Assembly (NCBI GenBank): GCA_015075545.1
Contig: JABTUC010000003.1
Span: 1-64,000 of the forward strand
Length of the DNA stretch: 64,000 nucleotides
Direction: 5' to 3'
Origin: Ideonella sp.
GTDB lineage: Bacteria; Pseudomonadota; Gammaproteobacteria; Burkholderiales; Burkholderiaceae_C
Below the pieces are notes generated by a model, which saw nothing but the letters and a program-made list of their open reading frames with translations, made no database searches and had not been told where the DNA came from. Made by a program: the position numbers and the translations under genes. This document shows positions 25,774 through 34,519 of the stretch, one piece after another (position 1 is the stretch's first letter; every line of letters starts with the position of its first letter).

Positions 25774-27503
25774 CCGGCCCGCCCGGCAGAGGCGCCCGCC
25801 GGCGCATCGGCCGCCGGGTCGCCCTCGTGCAGGCGCTTGAGCCGGTACGCGAGCTGCGGCCGGGTCAACCCGAGCATGCGCGCCGCGGCCGACAGGTTGC
25901 CGTGCGCCTTGTCGACCGCCGCCTCGAGCAGCGACACCTCGAGCTGCTCGAGCGTCATCGCACCGCTCAGCACGGCGTCGTAGAGGCTGCCCGCGCCGGC
26001 GCAGACGCTGCGGTCGAGGCCACCGCTGCGGCCCAGGCCGTACTCCGGCGGCTGCGGCTCGGCGCTCGGCGGGAACAGGTGGTTGACCTCGATGTAGCCG
26101 CCGTGCGGCGCCAGGATCACCCCGCGCTCGACCATGTTCTGCAGCTCGCGGATGTTGCCCGGCCAGGCGTGGCCGAGCAGCGCGCGCTTGGCCTTGTCGG
26201 TGAAGCCGCGCAGCTTCTTGCCGTGCACCGCGTTGTAGCGACCCAGGAAGTGCTTGGCCAGCGGCGAGATGTCGTCGCGGCGCTCGCGCAGCGGCGGAAT
26301 CTGCACCTGGTAGGCGTTGAGGCGGTAGAAGAGATCGGAGCGGAAGCGCCCTTCCTTGACGCGCTGCTGCAGGTCGCAGTTGGTCGCCGCGATCACCCGC
26401 ACGTCGACCTTGCGCAGCTTCTGCGCGCCCAGGCGCTCGATCTCGCCCTCCTGCAGCGCGCGCAGCAGCTTGCTCTGCGCCGGCAGCGGCAGCTCGGCGA
26501 TCTCGTCGAGGAACAGGCTGCCGCCGTCGGCGCGCTCGAAGCGGCCGGGACGCGAGCACTGCGCGCCGGTGTAGGCGCCCTTCTCGACGCCGAACAGCTC
26601 GGACTCGACCAGCTCGTTGGGGATGGCGCCGCAGTTCACCGCGACGAACTCGCGCGAGCGGCGCGGCCCCAGCTCGTGCAGCGCGCGTGCGAACAGCTCC
26701 TTGCCGACACCGGTCTCGCCCAGCAGCAGTACACCGATCTGGTTGCCCGCCGCGCGCTGGATCAGCTCGCACGCGGCGCGGAACCCGCGCGATTGCCCGA
26801 TCAGGTCGGCTGGCAGCTTCTCCTGCTCGCCGATCGTCGAGCGAAGCTGCACCACCTCGGTCTGCAGCTCGATCAGTTGCTCGGCGATCGATTGCGGCTC
26901 GAGGAAGCGCATGCACTCCTGCGCGTCGTCCCACTCCTCGACCGGCTTGCCCACGATGCGGCAGTTGGGGTCGCCCATGCCGGCGCACTCGACCTCCTTG
27001 TAGAGGATGGGCCGCCCCATGAACGCCGAGGTGTAGCCGCAGGCGTAGCCGATCTGCGTCCAGCACACCGGCTCGTTGTGCACGCCGTAGTGGTGGCGGT
27101 GCCACTGGCCCTCCCACGAGTTGTGCCACAGGAACTCGCCGTAGAAGGTGGCGGCGGCGCGGTTGAACTCCAGCCGCACCGGCGTCACCTGCACGATGCC
27201 CTCCAGCGTGTGCAGCTGCGGGCCGGTCATGAAGGCCTCGATGTCGCTGCAGTGCTCGGCGCGGGTGCGCGCCAGCTCGGCGTCGCGCAGCCCCGAGGCG
27301 TAGCCCATGCGCATCAGCAGGCCCTGCGCGCGCGGCATGCCCAGCGAGTCGATCAGCTCCTTGCGCAACAACGCCTGCGCCTCGGCGTGCACCAGCAGCA
27401 TGCGGTGCTCGTGCAGCCAGATCTGCCCGGTGTCGGGGCAGAAGTGCACGCGCGAACGGAGATCGTCGCTGACGCGGCGCGCCAGCTCGGGCAGGTTGGA
27501 CAA
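25770..27503 (-). CDS. XylR/DmpR-class sigma-54 activator, likely phenol sensor
   Basis: 577 residues. Domains: XylR-N/V4R sensor (about 20-190), linker, AAA+ (about 235-470; Walker [15 protein letters not shown] loop, a conservative change from GAFTGA) and a Fis-type helix-turn-helix ([18 protein letters not shown]). The sensor keeps the residues known from MopR/DmpR: His98 and Trp126 at the phenol-binding positions, and Cys147, Glu170, Cys173, Cys181 with the spacing of the MopR zinc site. It is divergent from ppsA, whose promoter has a matching sigma-54 element. Phenol-triggered activation of the pps operon is strongly suggested. Equivalent in role to PdeR-type regulators. Confidence 0.9.
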   Translation of the reverse strand: MSNLPELARRVSDDLRSRVHFCPDTGQIWLHEHRMLLVHAEAQALLRKELIDSLGMPRAQGLLMRMGYASGLRDAELARTRAEHCSDIEAFMTGPQLHTLEGIVQVTPVRLEFNRAAATFYGEFLWHNSWEGQWHRHHYGVHNEPVCWTQIGYACGYTSAFMGRPILYKEVECAGMGDPNCRIVGKPVEEWDDAQECMRFLEPQSIAEQLIELQTEVVQLRSTIGEQEKLPADLIGQSRGFRAACELIQRAAGNQIGVLLLGETGVGKELFARALHELGPRRSREFVAVNCGAIPNELVESELFGVEKGAYTGAQCSRPGRFERADGGSLFLDEIAELPLPAQSKLLRALQEGEIERLGAQKLRKVDVRVIAATNCDLQQRVKEGRFRSDLFYRLNAYQVQIPPLRERRDDISPLAKHFLGRYNAVHGKKLRGFTDKAKRALLGHAWPGNIRELQNMVERGVILAPHGGYIEVNHLFPPSAEPQPPEYGLGRSGGLDRSVCAGAGSLYDAVLSGAMTLEQLEVSLLEAAVDKAHGNLSAAARMLGLTRPQLAYRLKRLHEGDPAADAPAGASAGRAG

Positions 27504-27627
27504 CTGGAGCGCCCTCGTCCTGAAGCGTTGCTTTTAGCTCGCTGCGCAGCACCCGGCATTGACCTAGGCCAAGGTCTCGCCGCGGGTGTTCACCGAGGCC
27601 CGCCGCCGGCGGTGCGGGGCGCGGCGC

Positions 27628-27683
27628 TTGATCAAAAGATCAGATCGCCGCCACCCCTCGCCCCGATTGAATCAAATGATCAA
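27628..27683 (+). promoter_or_regulatory. Pair of XylR/DmpR-type upstream activating sequences
   Basis: Site 1 is TTGATCAAAAGATCAG (27628-27643); site 2 is TTGAATCAAATGATCAA (27667-27683). Both resemble the TTGATCAATTGATCAA class of palindromes bound by XylR and DmpR. Their centres are about 39 bp apart, close to four helical turns, and site 2 is about 160 bp upstream of the -24 element, within the usual range. Confidence 0.7.
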
Positions 27684-27843
27684 GACCCGCCGGCACGGCG
27701 CCCGCTGCACGCCGCGCCGCGCGAGCGTCCGGCGCAGCGCCGATGCAGGCGCCGCGAAGCCGCGCGCTGCCTCGTGCGCGGGGCGTCGCGGCGCGCTTCG
27801 ACTGCTCCGATGCAGCGATGTATCGCAGCGCACAAACGCCGCC

Positions 27844-27859
27844 TGGCACGACTCGTGCA
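27844..27859 (+). promoter_or_regulatory. Sigma-54 (-24/-12) promoter for the pps operon
   Basis: TGGCACGACTCGTGCA: GG at 27845-27846 and GC at 27857-27858 separated by exactly 10 bp, with TGGCACG matching the -24 consensus. It lies 70 bp upstream of the ppsA ATG, downstream of two activator sites, and divergent from a gene for a sigma-54 activator. Confidence 0.8.
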
Positions 27860-27929
27860 AGTGAGAGCGCACCGACCGCCCGGTGCATCGGCCACCGGCG
27901 GCGCCGTCAACGACCGAGGAGACAAGCGC

Positions 27930-29765
27930 ATGAAGTTTCCAGTTCCGCACGACGTCAAGGCCCAGACGATTCCCGGCACCGAAGGCTGGGAGCGCATGTA
28001 CCCGTACCAGTACCAGTTCGTCACCGACGACCCGGCGCGCAACGCCTACGAGAAGGAGACCTTCTGGTTCTACGACGGCCTGCACTACCCCGAGCCGTTG
28101 TACCCGTTCGACACCATCTGGGACGAGGCGTGGTACCTCGCGCTGTCGCAGTTCAACAACCGCATCTTCATGGTGCCGCCGGTGCGCGGCGTCGACCACC
28201 GCATCATCAACGGCTACGTCTACATCTCGCCGGTGCCGGTGAAGGACCCCGAGGAGATCGGCAAGCGCGTGCCCAACTTCATGGAGCGCGCCGGCTACTA
28301 CTACAAGAACTGGGATTCGCTCGAGGCGAAGTGGAAGGTCAAGATGGAGGCGACCATCCGCGAGCTCGAGGCGCTGAAGATCCCGCGCCTGGCCGAGATG
28401 GAAGACCTGTCGGTGGTCACCGACGCGGTCGGCGAGTCCAAGGGCTACCACCTGCTGAAGAACTACGACGACCTGATCAACCTCGGCATCAAGTGCTGGC
28501 AGTACCACTTCGAGTTCCTGAACCTGGGCTACGCGGCCTACGTGTTCTTCCTCGACTTCGTGCAGAAGCAGTTCCCGAGCATCCCGGCGCAGCGCGTGAC
28601 GCAGATGATCTCGGGCATCGACGTCATCATGTACGAGCCCGACGAGCAGCTCAAGAAGCTCGCGCGCAAGGCGATCGAACTGGGCGTCGATTCGGCGGTC
28701 ACCTTCAGCCCCGAGTGGACGGTGGTCGAAGACGCGCTGAAGAAGACGCCCAAGGGCGTCGAGTGGCTGACCTCGCTGAACCTGGCGCGCGAGCCGTGGT
28801 TCAACATCTCCACCGGCACCGGCTGGTTCCACCACGACCGCTCGTGGAACGACCAGATGAACGTGCCGCTGTCGGGCATCGCCACCTACATCGGCAAGCT
28901 CAAGCAGGGTGCGTCGATCGACCGGCCCACCGAGAAGGTGCGCGCCGAGCGTGACCGCATCACCAAGGAGTACCGCGACCTGATCCAGAAGGAGGAGGAC
29001 CGCAAGCAGTTCGACGAGTTGCTCGGCTGCGCCAAGACGGTGTTCCCGTACGTCGAGAACCACCTGTTCTACGTCGAGCACTGGTTCCACTCGGTGTTCT
29101 GGAACAAGATGCGCGAAGTCGCCGCCATCATGAAGGAGCACGGCGTCATCGCCGACGTCGAGGACGTGTGGCTGCTCAAGCGCGACGAGATCAAGTCGGC
29201 GCTGTGGGACATCGTCACCGCCTGGGCCACCGGCGTGTCGCCGCGCGGCGCGCAGACCTGGCCCAAGGAGATCGCCTGGCGCAAGAGCGTCATGCAGAAG
29301 TTCAAGGAGTGGAAGGCGCCGCCGGCGATCGGCACAGCCCCCGAGGTGATCCAGGAGCCGTTCACGATCGTGCTCTGGGGCGTCACCAACAAGTCGCTGC
29401 AGGACTGGGCCTCGGTGCAGGAGGTCAAGGACCCCGAGAAGATCACCGAGCTGAAGGGCTTCGCCGGCAGCCCCGGCATCATCGAAGGCAAGGCGCGCGT
29501 CTGCCGCACGGTCAGCGAGGTCGGCCAGTTGCAGGAAGGCGAGATCCTGGTGGCGCCGACCACCAGCCCGTCGTGGGCACCGGCGTTTGCCAAGATCGGC
29601 GCGTGCATCACCGACGTCGGCGGCGTGATGAGCCACGCCGCGATCGTCTGCCGCGAGTACGGCATGCCGGCGGTGGTGGGCACCGGGCACGCGACCAAGA
29701 TCATCCGCACCGGCATGAAGCTGCGGGTCGACGGGTCGACGGGCACGGTGGCGATCGCGCGCTAG
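27930..29765 (+). CDS. ppsA: Phenylphosphate synthase subunit A (phosphohistidine subunit)
   Basis: A 611-residue protein related to the central part of PEP synthase. The C-terminal swivelling domain carries the phosphorylatable histidine, His569, in GGVMSHAAIVCREYG. The N-terminal 450 residues (start MKFPVPHDVKAQTIPGTEGW) form the phenol-handling part seen only in phenylphosphate synthases. With PpsB it transfers a phosphoryl group from ATP to phenol, the first step of anaerobic phenol degradation. GAGGAG lies 9 nt before the ATG at 27930. First gene of the operon under the sigma-54 promoter. Confidence 0.92.
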   Translation: MKFPVPHDVKAQTIPGTEGWERMYPYQYQFVTDDPARNAYEKETFWFYDGLHYPEPLYPFDTIWDEAWYLALSQFNNRIFMVPPVRGVDHRIINGYVYISPVPVKDPEEIGKRVPNFMERAGYYYKNWDSLEAKWKVKMEATIRELEALKIPRLAEMEDLSVVTDAVGESKGYHLLKNYDDLINLGIKCWQYHFEFLNLGYAAYVFFLDFVQKQFPSIPAQRVTQMISGIDVIMYEPDEQLKKLARKAIELGVDSAVTFSPEWTVVEDALKKTPKGVEWLTSLNLAREPWFNISTGTGWFHHDRSWNDQMNVPLSGIATYIGKLKQGASIDRPTEKVRAERDRITKEYRDLIQKEEDRKQFDELLGCAKTVFPYVENHLFYVEHWFHSVFWNKMREVAAIMKEHGVIADVEDVWLLKRDEIKSALWDIVTAWATGVSPRGAQTWPKEIAWRKSVMQKFKEWKAPPAIGTAPEVIQEPFTIVLWGVTNKSLQDWASVQEVKDPEKITELKGFAGSPGIIEGKARVCRTVSEVGQLQEGEILVAPTTSPSWAPAFAKIGACITDVGGVMSHAAIVCREYGMPAVVGTGHATKIIRTGMKLRVDGSTGTVAIAR

Positions 29766-29769
29766 CGAG

Positions 29770-30897
29770 GTGGTCGTGCACACTGCCGTGCAAAGAGCCG
29801 AGCGGCGGGGCGCGCCCTTCGGGGCGCGCCCGCCGCTGGTGTGCTGGTTCGACGAGTGCCTGAAGGAGTCGGTCCCGCTGGTGGGCGGCAAGAACGCCTC
29901 GCTCGGCGAGCTGATCAACGCCCAGGTGCGCGTGCCGCCGGGCTTCGCGCTCACCACCGAAGGCTACCGGCGCTTCATGGCCGAGGCCGGGCTCGAGCTC
30001 GAGGTCGCGGCACGCCTCGCGTGCGCCGACACCGAGGACCTCGAAGCGCTCGAGCGCATCAGCGCGTCGATCCGCTCGCTGATCGAAGATCACCCGTTCC
30101 CGCAGGAGATCGAGGACCTGGTGGCCGAGTGCTACCGCAAGCTCTCGCTGCGTTCGTGCCTGCCCGCGGTGCCGGTGGCGGTGCGATCGAGCGCCACCGC
30201 CGAGGACACCGCCGGCGCCAGCTTCGCCGGCCAGCAGGACACCTACCTGTGGATCCGCGGCGTCGACGAGGTGCTGCACCACGTGCGCCGCTGCATCTCC
30301 AGCCTCTACACCGCGCGCGCCATCGCGTACCGCGCGCGCCAGGGCTGGAGCGACGACACGCTGGCCATCAGCGTGGGCGTGCAGAAGATGGCCAACGCCT
30401 ACACCGCCGGCGTGATGTTCACGCTGCACCCGGCCAACGGCGACCGCTCGGTCATCGTGATCGATTCCAACTTCGGCTTCGGCGAGTCGGTGGTCTCGGG
30501 CGAGGTGACGCCCGACCACTTCGTGGTCAACAAGGTGACGCTCGACATCATCGACCGCACGATCGCGCACAAGGAGCTGTGCTACACGGTCGACGCCAAG
30601 AACCAGGTCTCGCGCGCCATCGAGGTGCCCGCCGAGCGCCAGAACGTGCAGTCGCTGATCGACGACGAGATCACCGAGCTGGCCTGGATCGGCAAGCAGA
30701 TCGAGAAGCACTACGGCGCGCCGATGGACATCGAATGGGCGGTCGACAAGGACCTCCCCTCGGGCGGCAACATCTTCATCCTCCAGGCCCGCCCCGAAAC
30801 CGTGTGGAGCCGGCGGCGCGAGAGCGCCACCGCCGGCGCCAGCTCGGCCATGGACTACATCGTGCGCGGCATGCTCACCGGCAAGCGCGTGAGCTGA
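29770..30897 (+). CDS. ppsB: Phenylphosphate synthase subunit B (ATP-binding subunit)
   Basis: A 375-residue protein homologous to the N-terminal ATP-grasp domain of PEP synthase: VPLVGGKNASLGELI, VAVRSSATAEDTAGASFAGQ and FILQARPETVWSRR. It phosphorylates the histidine of PpsA. Only GTG starts are available at the 5' end (29770, 29776); the second has GAGG at a better distance. It lies 4-10 bp after ppsA. PpsC is not adjacent: two other genes intervene, unlike the A-B-C order I recall from Thauera. Confidence 0.92.
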   Translation: MVVHTAVQRAERRGAPFGARPPLVCWFDECLKESVPLVGGKNASLGELINAQVRVPPGFALTTEGYRRFMAEAGLELEVAARLACADTEDLEALERISASIRSLIEDHPFPQEIEDLVAECYRKLSLRSCLPAVPVAVRSSATAEDTAGASFAGQQDTYLWIRGVDEVLHHVRRCISSLYTARAIAYRARQGWSDDTLAISVGVQKMANAYTAGVMFTLHPANGDRSVIVIDSNFGFGESVVSGEVTPDHFVVNKVTLDIIDRTIAHKELCYTVDAKNQVSRAIEVPAERQNVQSLIDDEITELAWIGKQIEKHYGAPMDIEWAVDKDLPSGGNIFILQARPETVWSRRRESATAGASSAMDYIVRGMLTGKRVS

Positions 30898-30953
30898 GCC
30901 CGCAACCCAAGACCCGTTCACCCCGACTCATCCGTTCCACCCAAGGAGACGAA

Positions 30954-32477
30954 ATGGATACCCGCACCGAGGTCAAGCCGATCAACGACCTGCGCAGCTA
31001 CATCGCCGCGCTCGAGGCGCACGGCCAACTGCACCGCGTGAAGGCCGAGGTCGACTGGAAGTACGAGCTGTGCCACGTGTCGAAGGTCAACGAGGAGAAG
31101 CAGGGCCCGGCGCTGCTGTACGAGAACGTCAAGGGCCACTCGATCCCGGTGTTCACCAGCGCCTTCACGACTCCCGAGCGCATCGCGATCGCGCTCGAGC
31201 AGAACCCCGGGCTGACGATGTGCCAGCTCTCGCGCAAGTGGATGGAGCTGACCACCAAGCAGTTGATCAAGCCGAGCTACGTCGACAAGCCGCCGGTGAT
31301 GGAGAACGTGGTCGAGGGCGACGCGGTCGACCTCGAGAAGTTTCCGGTGCCGTGGTTCTACCCCGACGACGGCGGCCGCTTCTTCGTCACCGCCGGCTAC
31401 CTGGTGACGAAGGACCCGGACACCGGCTGGACCAACCTCGGCACCTACCGCTCGCAGGTGCTCGGCAAGAACATCCTGGGCTCGCAGATCATCAAGGGCA
31501 AGCATGGCGACATGCACATGAAGAAGTACCAGGAGCGCGGCGAGCTGATGCCGGCGGCCGCGGTGGTGGGCTGCGACCCGGTGCTGTTCCTCGCCGGCTC
31601 GACGCTGGTGAGCGCGCAGACCGACGAGTACGACATCGCCGGCGCGCTGCGCGGCCGCCCGGTGCCGGTGTTCAAGTCCGACCTCACCGGGCTCACGCTG
31701 CCGGCCAACGCCGAGATCATCGCCGAGGGCTGGATCGACCCCAACGAGCTGATGGACGAAGGCCCGTTCGGCGAGTACACCGGCTACTACTCGGGCAACA
31801 AGGGCAAGGACTATCCGAAGCCCGTGCTGCGCGTCAAGCGCATCCTGCACCGCAACAAGCCGATCTTCTGGTCGACGACGGTGGGCAAGCCGATCAACGA
31901 CATCCACATGATCCAGTCGCTCAACCGCACCGGCGCGATGTGGTACGACCTCGAGACGATGAAGGTGCCGGGCATCCAGAGCGTCTACCTGCCGGCGGCG
32001 GCCACCGGCCGCTTCTGGGCCATCGTGTCGGTCAAGCAGATGTACCCGGGGCACTCCAATCACGTCGGCAACGCGGTGATCGCCAGCACCACCGGCCACT
32101 ACGGCCTGAAGGGCGTGATCGTGGTCGACCACGACATCGAGGCCGACGACATGGACCGCGTCTGGTGGGCGCTGGCCACGCGCTTCGACCCCAAGCGCTC
32201 GGCGCAGATCATCGACCGCGGCCGCTCGACGCCGCTCGACCCGGGGCTGCCGATCGAGGCGCGCGAGATCACCAGCCGCATCATCCTCGACGCCTGCACG
32301 CCGTACGAGTGGAAGAACAAGCCCAACGAGATCTTCATGGACCGGGCGATGCTGCAGAAGGTGTCGAGCCGCTGGAACGAGTACGGCTTCGAGGGCACCA
32401 GCCCGGTGGCCGAGATGATCAACCGCCTGACGCGGCCCGAAGCACCGGCCAAGAAGGCCAAGACCCACGAGATGTAA
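30954..32477 (+). CDS. ppcA: UbiD-family phenylphosphate carboxylase subunit
   Basis: A 507-residue UbiD-family (de)carboxylase. Family hallmarks: NLGTYRSQVLGKN, ELMPAAAVVGCDP and the acidic active-site stretch ELMDEGPFGEYTGYY, which carries the prenyl-FMN catalytic Glu positions. In the phenol pathway it carboxylates phenylphosphate to 4-hydroxybenzoate. Thauera uses two UbiD-like subunits plus an 18-kDa phosphatase-like and a 10-kDa subunit; here I find only this one. AAGGAG stands 6 nt before the ATG. It may work alone or with the neighbouring Tm-1-like protein (inference). The symbol is by analogy; it could correspond to either UbiD-like subunit. Confidence 0.85.
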   Translation: MDTRTEVKPINDLRSYIAALEAHGQLHRVKAEVDWKYELCHVSKVNEEKQGPALLYENVKGHSIPVFTSAFTTPERIAIALEQNPGLTMCQLSRKWMELTTKQLIKPSYVDKPPVMENVVEGDAVDLEKFPVPWFYPDDGGRFFVTAGYLVTKDPDTGWTNLGTYRSQVLGKNILGSQIIKGKHGDMHMKKYQERGELMPAAAVVGCDPVLFLAGSTLVSAQTDEYDIAGALRGRPVPVFKSDLTGLTLPANAEIIAEGWIDPNELMDEGPFGEYTGYYSGNKGKDYPKPVLRVKRILHRNKPIFWSTTVGKPINDIHMIQSLNRTGAMWYDLETMKVPGIQSVYLPAAATGRFWAIVSVKQMYPGHSNHVGNAVIASTTGHYGLKGVIVVDHDIEADDMDRVWWALATRFDPKRSAQIIDRGRSTPLDPGLPIEAREITSRIILDACTPYEWKNKPNEIFMDRAMLQKVSSRWNEYGFEGTSPVAEMINRLTRPEAPAKKAKTHEM

Positions 32478-32486
32478 GCCGCAGCC

Positions 32487-33752
32487 ATGACTCGAAAGGG
32501 CATCGTCGTCATCTGCAACCTCGACACCCGCGGCGAGGACATCGTCTTCGTCAAGGGGCTGATCGCCGGGCGCGGCCACGAGCCGATCCTGCTCGACTTC
32601 AGCATGGAGGAGCCGCCGCCCTTCCCCGGCGACATCCGCACCGAGGAGGTGGCACAGCGCGGCGGTCTGCCGATCGAGGTGGTGCGCGAGAAGTACCGCA
32701 GCGACCGCGACGCCGCCACGCAGAACCAGATCCGCGGCGCCTCGCGGATCGTCGACGACCTGATGAAGCAGGGCCGCGTGCACGGCATCATCGGCATCGG
32801 CGGCGGCACCGCGACGCTGGTGTCGACCTCGGTGATGAAGCGGCTGCCGTTCGGCTTCCCGAAGCTGATGGCCTCGCCGATGGCCGCGCACCCGGCGTAC
32901 ATCGACCAGTACGTCGGCACGCGCGACATCACGATGCACCACACGGTGCTCGACATCGTGAAGATGAACCCGCTGCTGAAGGCGCAGATCACCAACGCGG
33001 TGGGCGCCATCTGCGGCATGGTCGAGATGACGCAGGGCACGAACATCACGTTCGACAAGCCCTGCGTCGCGGTGTCGTCGTTCGGCTTCGGCGAGATGGC
33101 GGTGCAGACCGCGCTGGGCATGCTCGAGCAGGCGGGCTTCACGCCGATCGTCTGCCACGCGCAGGGCAAGGGCGACCGCGCGATGGAGGAGATGATCCGC
33201 GACGGCGCCTTCCACGGCGTGCTCGACATCTGCACCGGCGGCATCGTCGAGCACCTGTTCAAGGGCAACCGCGACCCGGGCCCCGAGCGGCTGATGGCCG
33301 CGGTGAAGACGGGCATCCCGATGGTGCTGGCGCCGTGCGGTCTCGACATCCTCTCGTACGGCGGCCGCGCCGACATGCTCGAGAAGACGAAAGACCGCGC
33401 GCAGGTGGTGCAGGACGCCTTGCGCGTGCAGGTGCGCACCACGGCCGACGAGCTGCGCCAGGCCGCCGACGTGATCGCCGAACGGCTCAATCAGGCGAAG
33501 GGGCGCTGGACGTTCCTGGTGCCGCTGAAGGGCTGGTCGTCGCTCGACCGCGAGGGCCGGCCGATCTACGACCCGGCCGCCGACGCCGCCTTCGTGGCGC
33601 GCTTGAAGCAGAAGCTGAACCAGCCCGAGCGCGTGAAGGAGGTCGACCTGCACCTGTACACGAGCGAGTTCGCGCGCGTGGCGGTCGATGAATTTCTCCG
33701 GCTCTTCGAGGGCGCGCGCGCGCCGCAGCGGGCCGCGGAGGTGCAGTCATGA
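32487..33752 (+). CDS. Tm-1-like ATP-binding domain protein (UPF0261)
   Basis: A 421-residue protein of the UPF0261/Tm-1 family. N-terminal Rossmann-like half: GIVVICNLDTRGEDIVFVKG, then the Gly-rich HGIIGIGGGTATLVST; C-terminal half around DICTGGIVEHLFKG. The plant Tm-1 protein binds ATP; the role of bacterial members is unknown. It follows the UbiD gene by 9 bp and overlaps ppsC by 4 nt, so it belongs to the phenol operon. It may stand in for the missing carboxylase subunits or assist phosphoryl transfer; both are conjecture. Confidence 0.8.
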   Translation: MTRKGIVVICNLDTRGEDIVFVKGLIAGRGHEPILLDFSMEEPPPFPGDIRTEEVAQRGGLPIEVVREKYRSDRDAATQNQIRGASRIVDDLMKQGRVHGIIGIGGGTATLVSTSVMKRLPFGFPKLMASPMAAHPAYIDQYVGTRDITMHHTVLDIVKMNPLLKAQITNAVGAICGMVEMTQGTNITFDKPCVAVSSFGFGEMAVQTALGMLEQAGFTPIVCHAQGKGDRAMEEMIRDGAFHGVLDICTGGIVEHLFKGNRDPGPERLMAAVKTGIPMVLAPCGLDILSYGGRADMLEKTKDRAQVVQDALRVQVRTTADELRQAADVIAERLNQAKGRWTFLVPLKGWSSLDREGRPIYDPAADAAFVARLKQKLNQPERVKEVDLHLYTSEFARVAVDEFLRLFEGARAPQRAAEVQS

Positions 33753-34438
33753 TCGTGCGCAACTGGATGCAGGTCGACCCGGCCGTGGTGCCGAGCGACA
33801 TGCTGGTCTCGGAAGCCAACCGGATCCTCAGCGAAGGCAACCTGCACGCGCTGCCGGTGGTCGACAACGGCCGCCTGCGCGGCCTGATCACGCGCGCCAA
33901 CCTGCTGCGCGTGGGGCACTACGTGGCGCGCGCGCAGAACGCCGACGAGCTCGACTTCTTCGTCACCCGGCTCAAGGTGCGCGACATCATGGTGCGCAAC
34001 CCCGCCACCGTGCAGGCCACCGACACCATGCAGCAGTGCATGCTCAAGGGCCGCCAGCTCGGGGTGGCGCAGTTCCCGGTGCTCGACGGCGAGCGGGTGG
34101 TCGGCGTGATCTCGGCCAACGAGATCTTCCAGCTCGCCGCGCACTGCCTGGGCGTGCTCGAACAGCGCAGCAGCGTCACGCTGGCGCCGCTGAGCATGGG
34201 GCCCGGCGTGCTCGGTCACATCGCCGACGTCGCCGAGGGGGCCGGCGCCGTGCTGCAGGCGCTGTACCCGATCGCCGGCGGACGCCAGCGGCCGGAGTAC
34301 GATGCGGCCGAATCCGGGACCCGGGTCGTGATCCGCTTTCACGCGCCGGCCGGCGCCGACGTGGTGTCGGCGCTCGAGGCGGCGGGGTTCCCGGTGCTCG
34401 AATCCGCAGACACTCCCCGCCAGAGCGTGGCGGCATGA
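33749..34438 (+). CDS. ppsC: Phenylphosphate synthase subunit C (CBS domains)
   Basis: A 229-residue AcuB-like protein: CBS motif 1 at about 1-55 (MIVRNWMQVDPAVVPSDML), CBS motif 2 at about 80-135 (VRDIMVRNPATVQATDTM), then an ACT-like C-terminal domain (GTRVVIRFHAPAGADVVSAL). In Thauera the third protein of phenylphosphate synthase stimulates PpsAB several-fold and has CBS domains, so this is the PpsC counterpart. It starts by ATGA overlap with the Tm-1-like gene. Confidence 0.85.
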   Translation: MIVRNWMQVDPAVVPSDMLVSEANRILSEGNLHALPVVDNGRLRGLITRANLLRVGHYVARAQNADELDFFVTRLKVRDIMVRNPATVQATDTMQQCMLKGRQLGVAQFPVLDGERVVGVISANEIFQLAAHCLGVLEQRSSVTLAPLSMGPGVLGHIADVAEGAGAVLQALYPIAGGRQRPEYDAAESGTRVVIRFHAPAGADVVSALEAAGFPVLESADTPRQSVAA

Positions 34439-34519
34439 CACGATGAGCCCCCGCCCGGCCGCTCCGAAGGGGGCGAATCCCGCTTGGCGGGAAGCGGCCG
34501 AAGGCCCAAGGGTGCACCA
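34439..34519. repeat. Palindrome-rich spacer between ppsC and the ubiX-like gene
   Basis: An 81-bp spacer with the hairpin TCCCGCTTGGCGGGA and a wider inverted repeat of CGGCCGCT and AGCGGCCG around it. As in the bcrA-bcrD gap, a GC-rich element splits closely packed genes. AAGGG lies before the next ATG. Confidence 0.5.

Larger units (their letters stand above)
27504..27929. other. 426-bp divergent regulatory region, sigma-54 activator / ppsA
   Basis: No gene is seen. The region contains two activator-type sites (27628-27643 and 27667-27683) and a sigma-54 promoter (27844-27859) directed towards ppsA, with a GAGGAG ribosome site before ppsA. The activator's own promoter must lie in the left part but I cannot define it. 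Confidence 0.75.

Noticed and set aside
27559-27572. TTGACCTAGGCCAA as an FNR box near the sigma-54 activator
   Set aside because: Both half-sites deviate from TTGAT/ATCAA; too weak without binding data.
32487-33752. Reading the Tm-1-like protein as the missing phosphatase-like carboxylase subunit
   Set aside because: It has no HAD motif (DxDxT) and is far larger than 18 kDa; functional substitution remains only a hypothesis.
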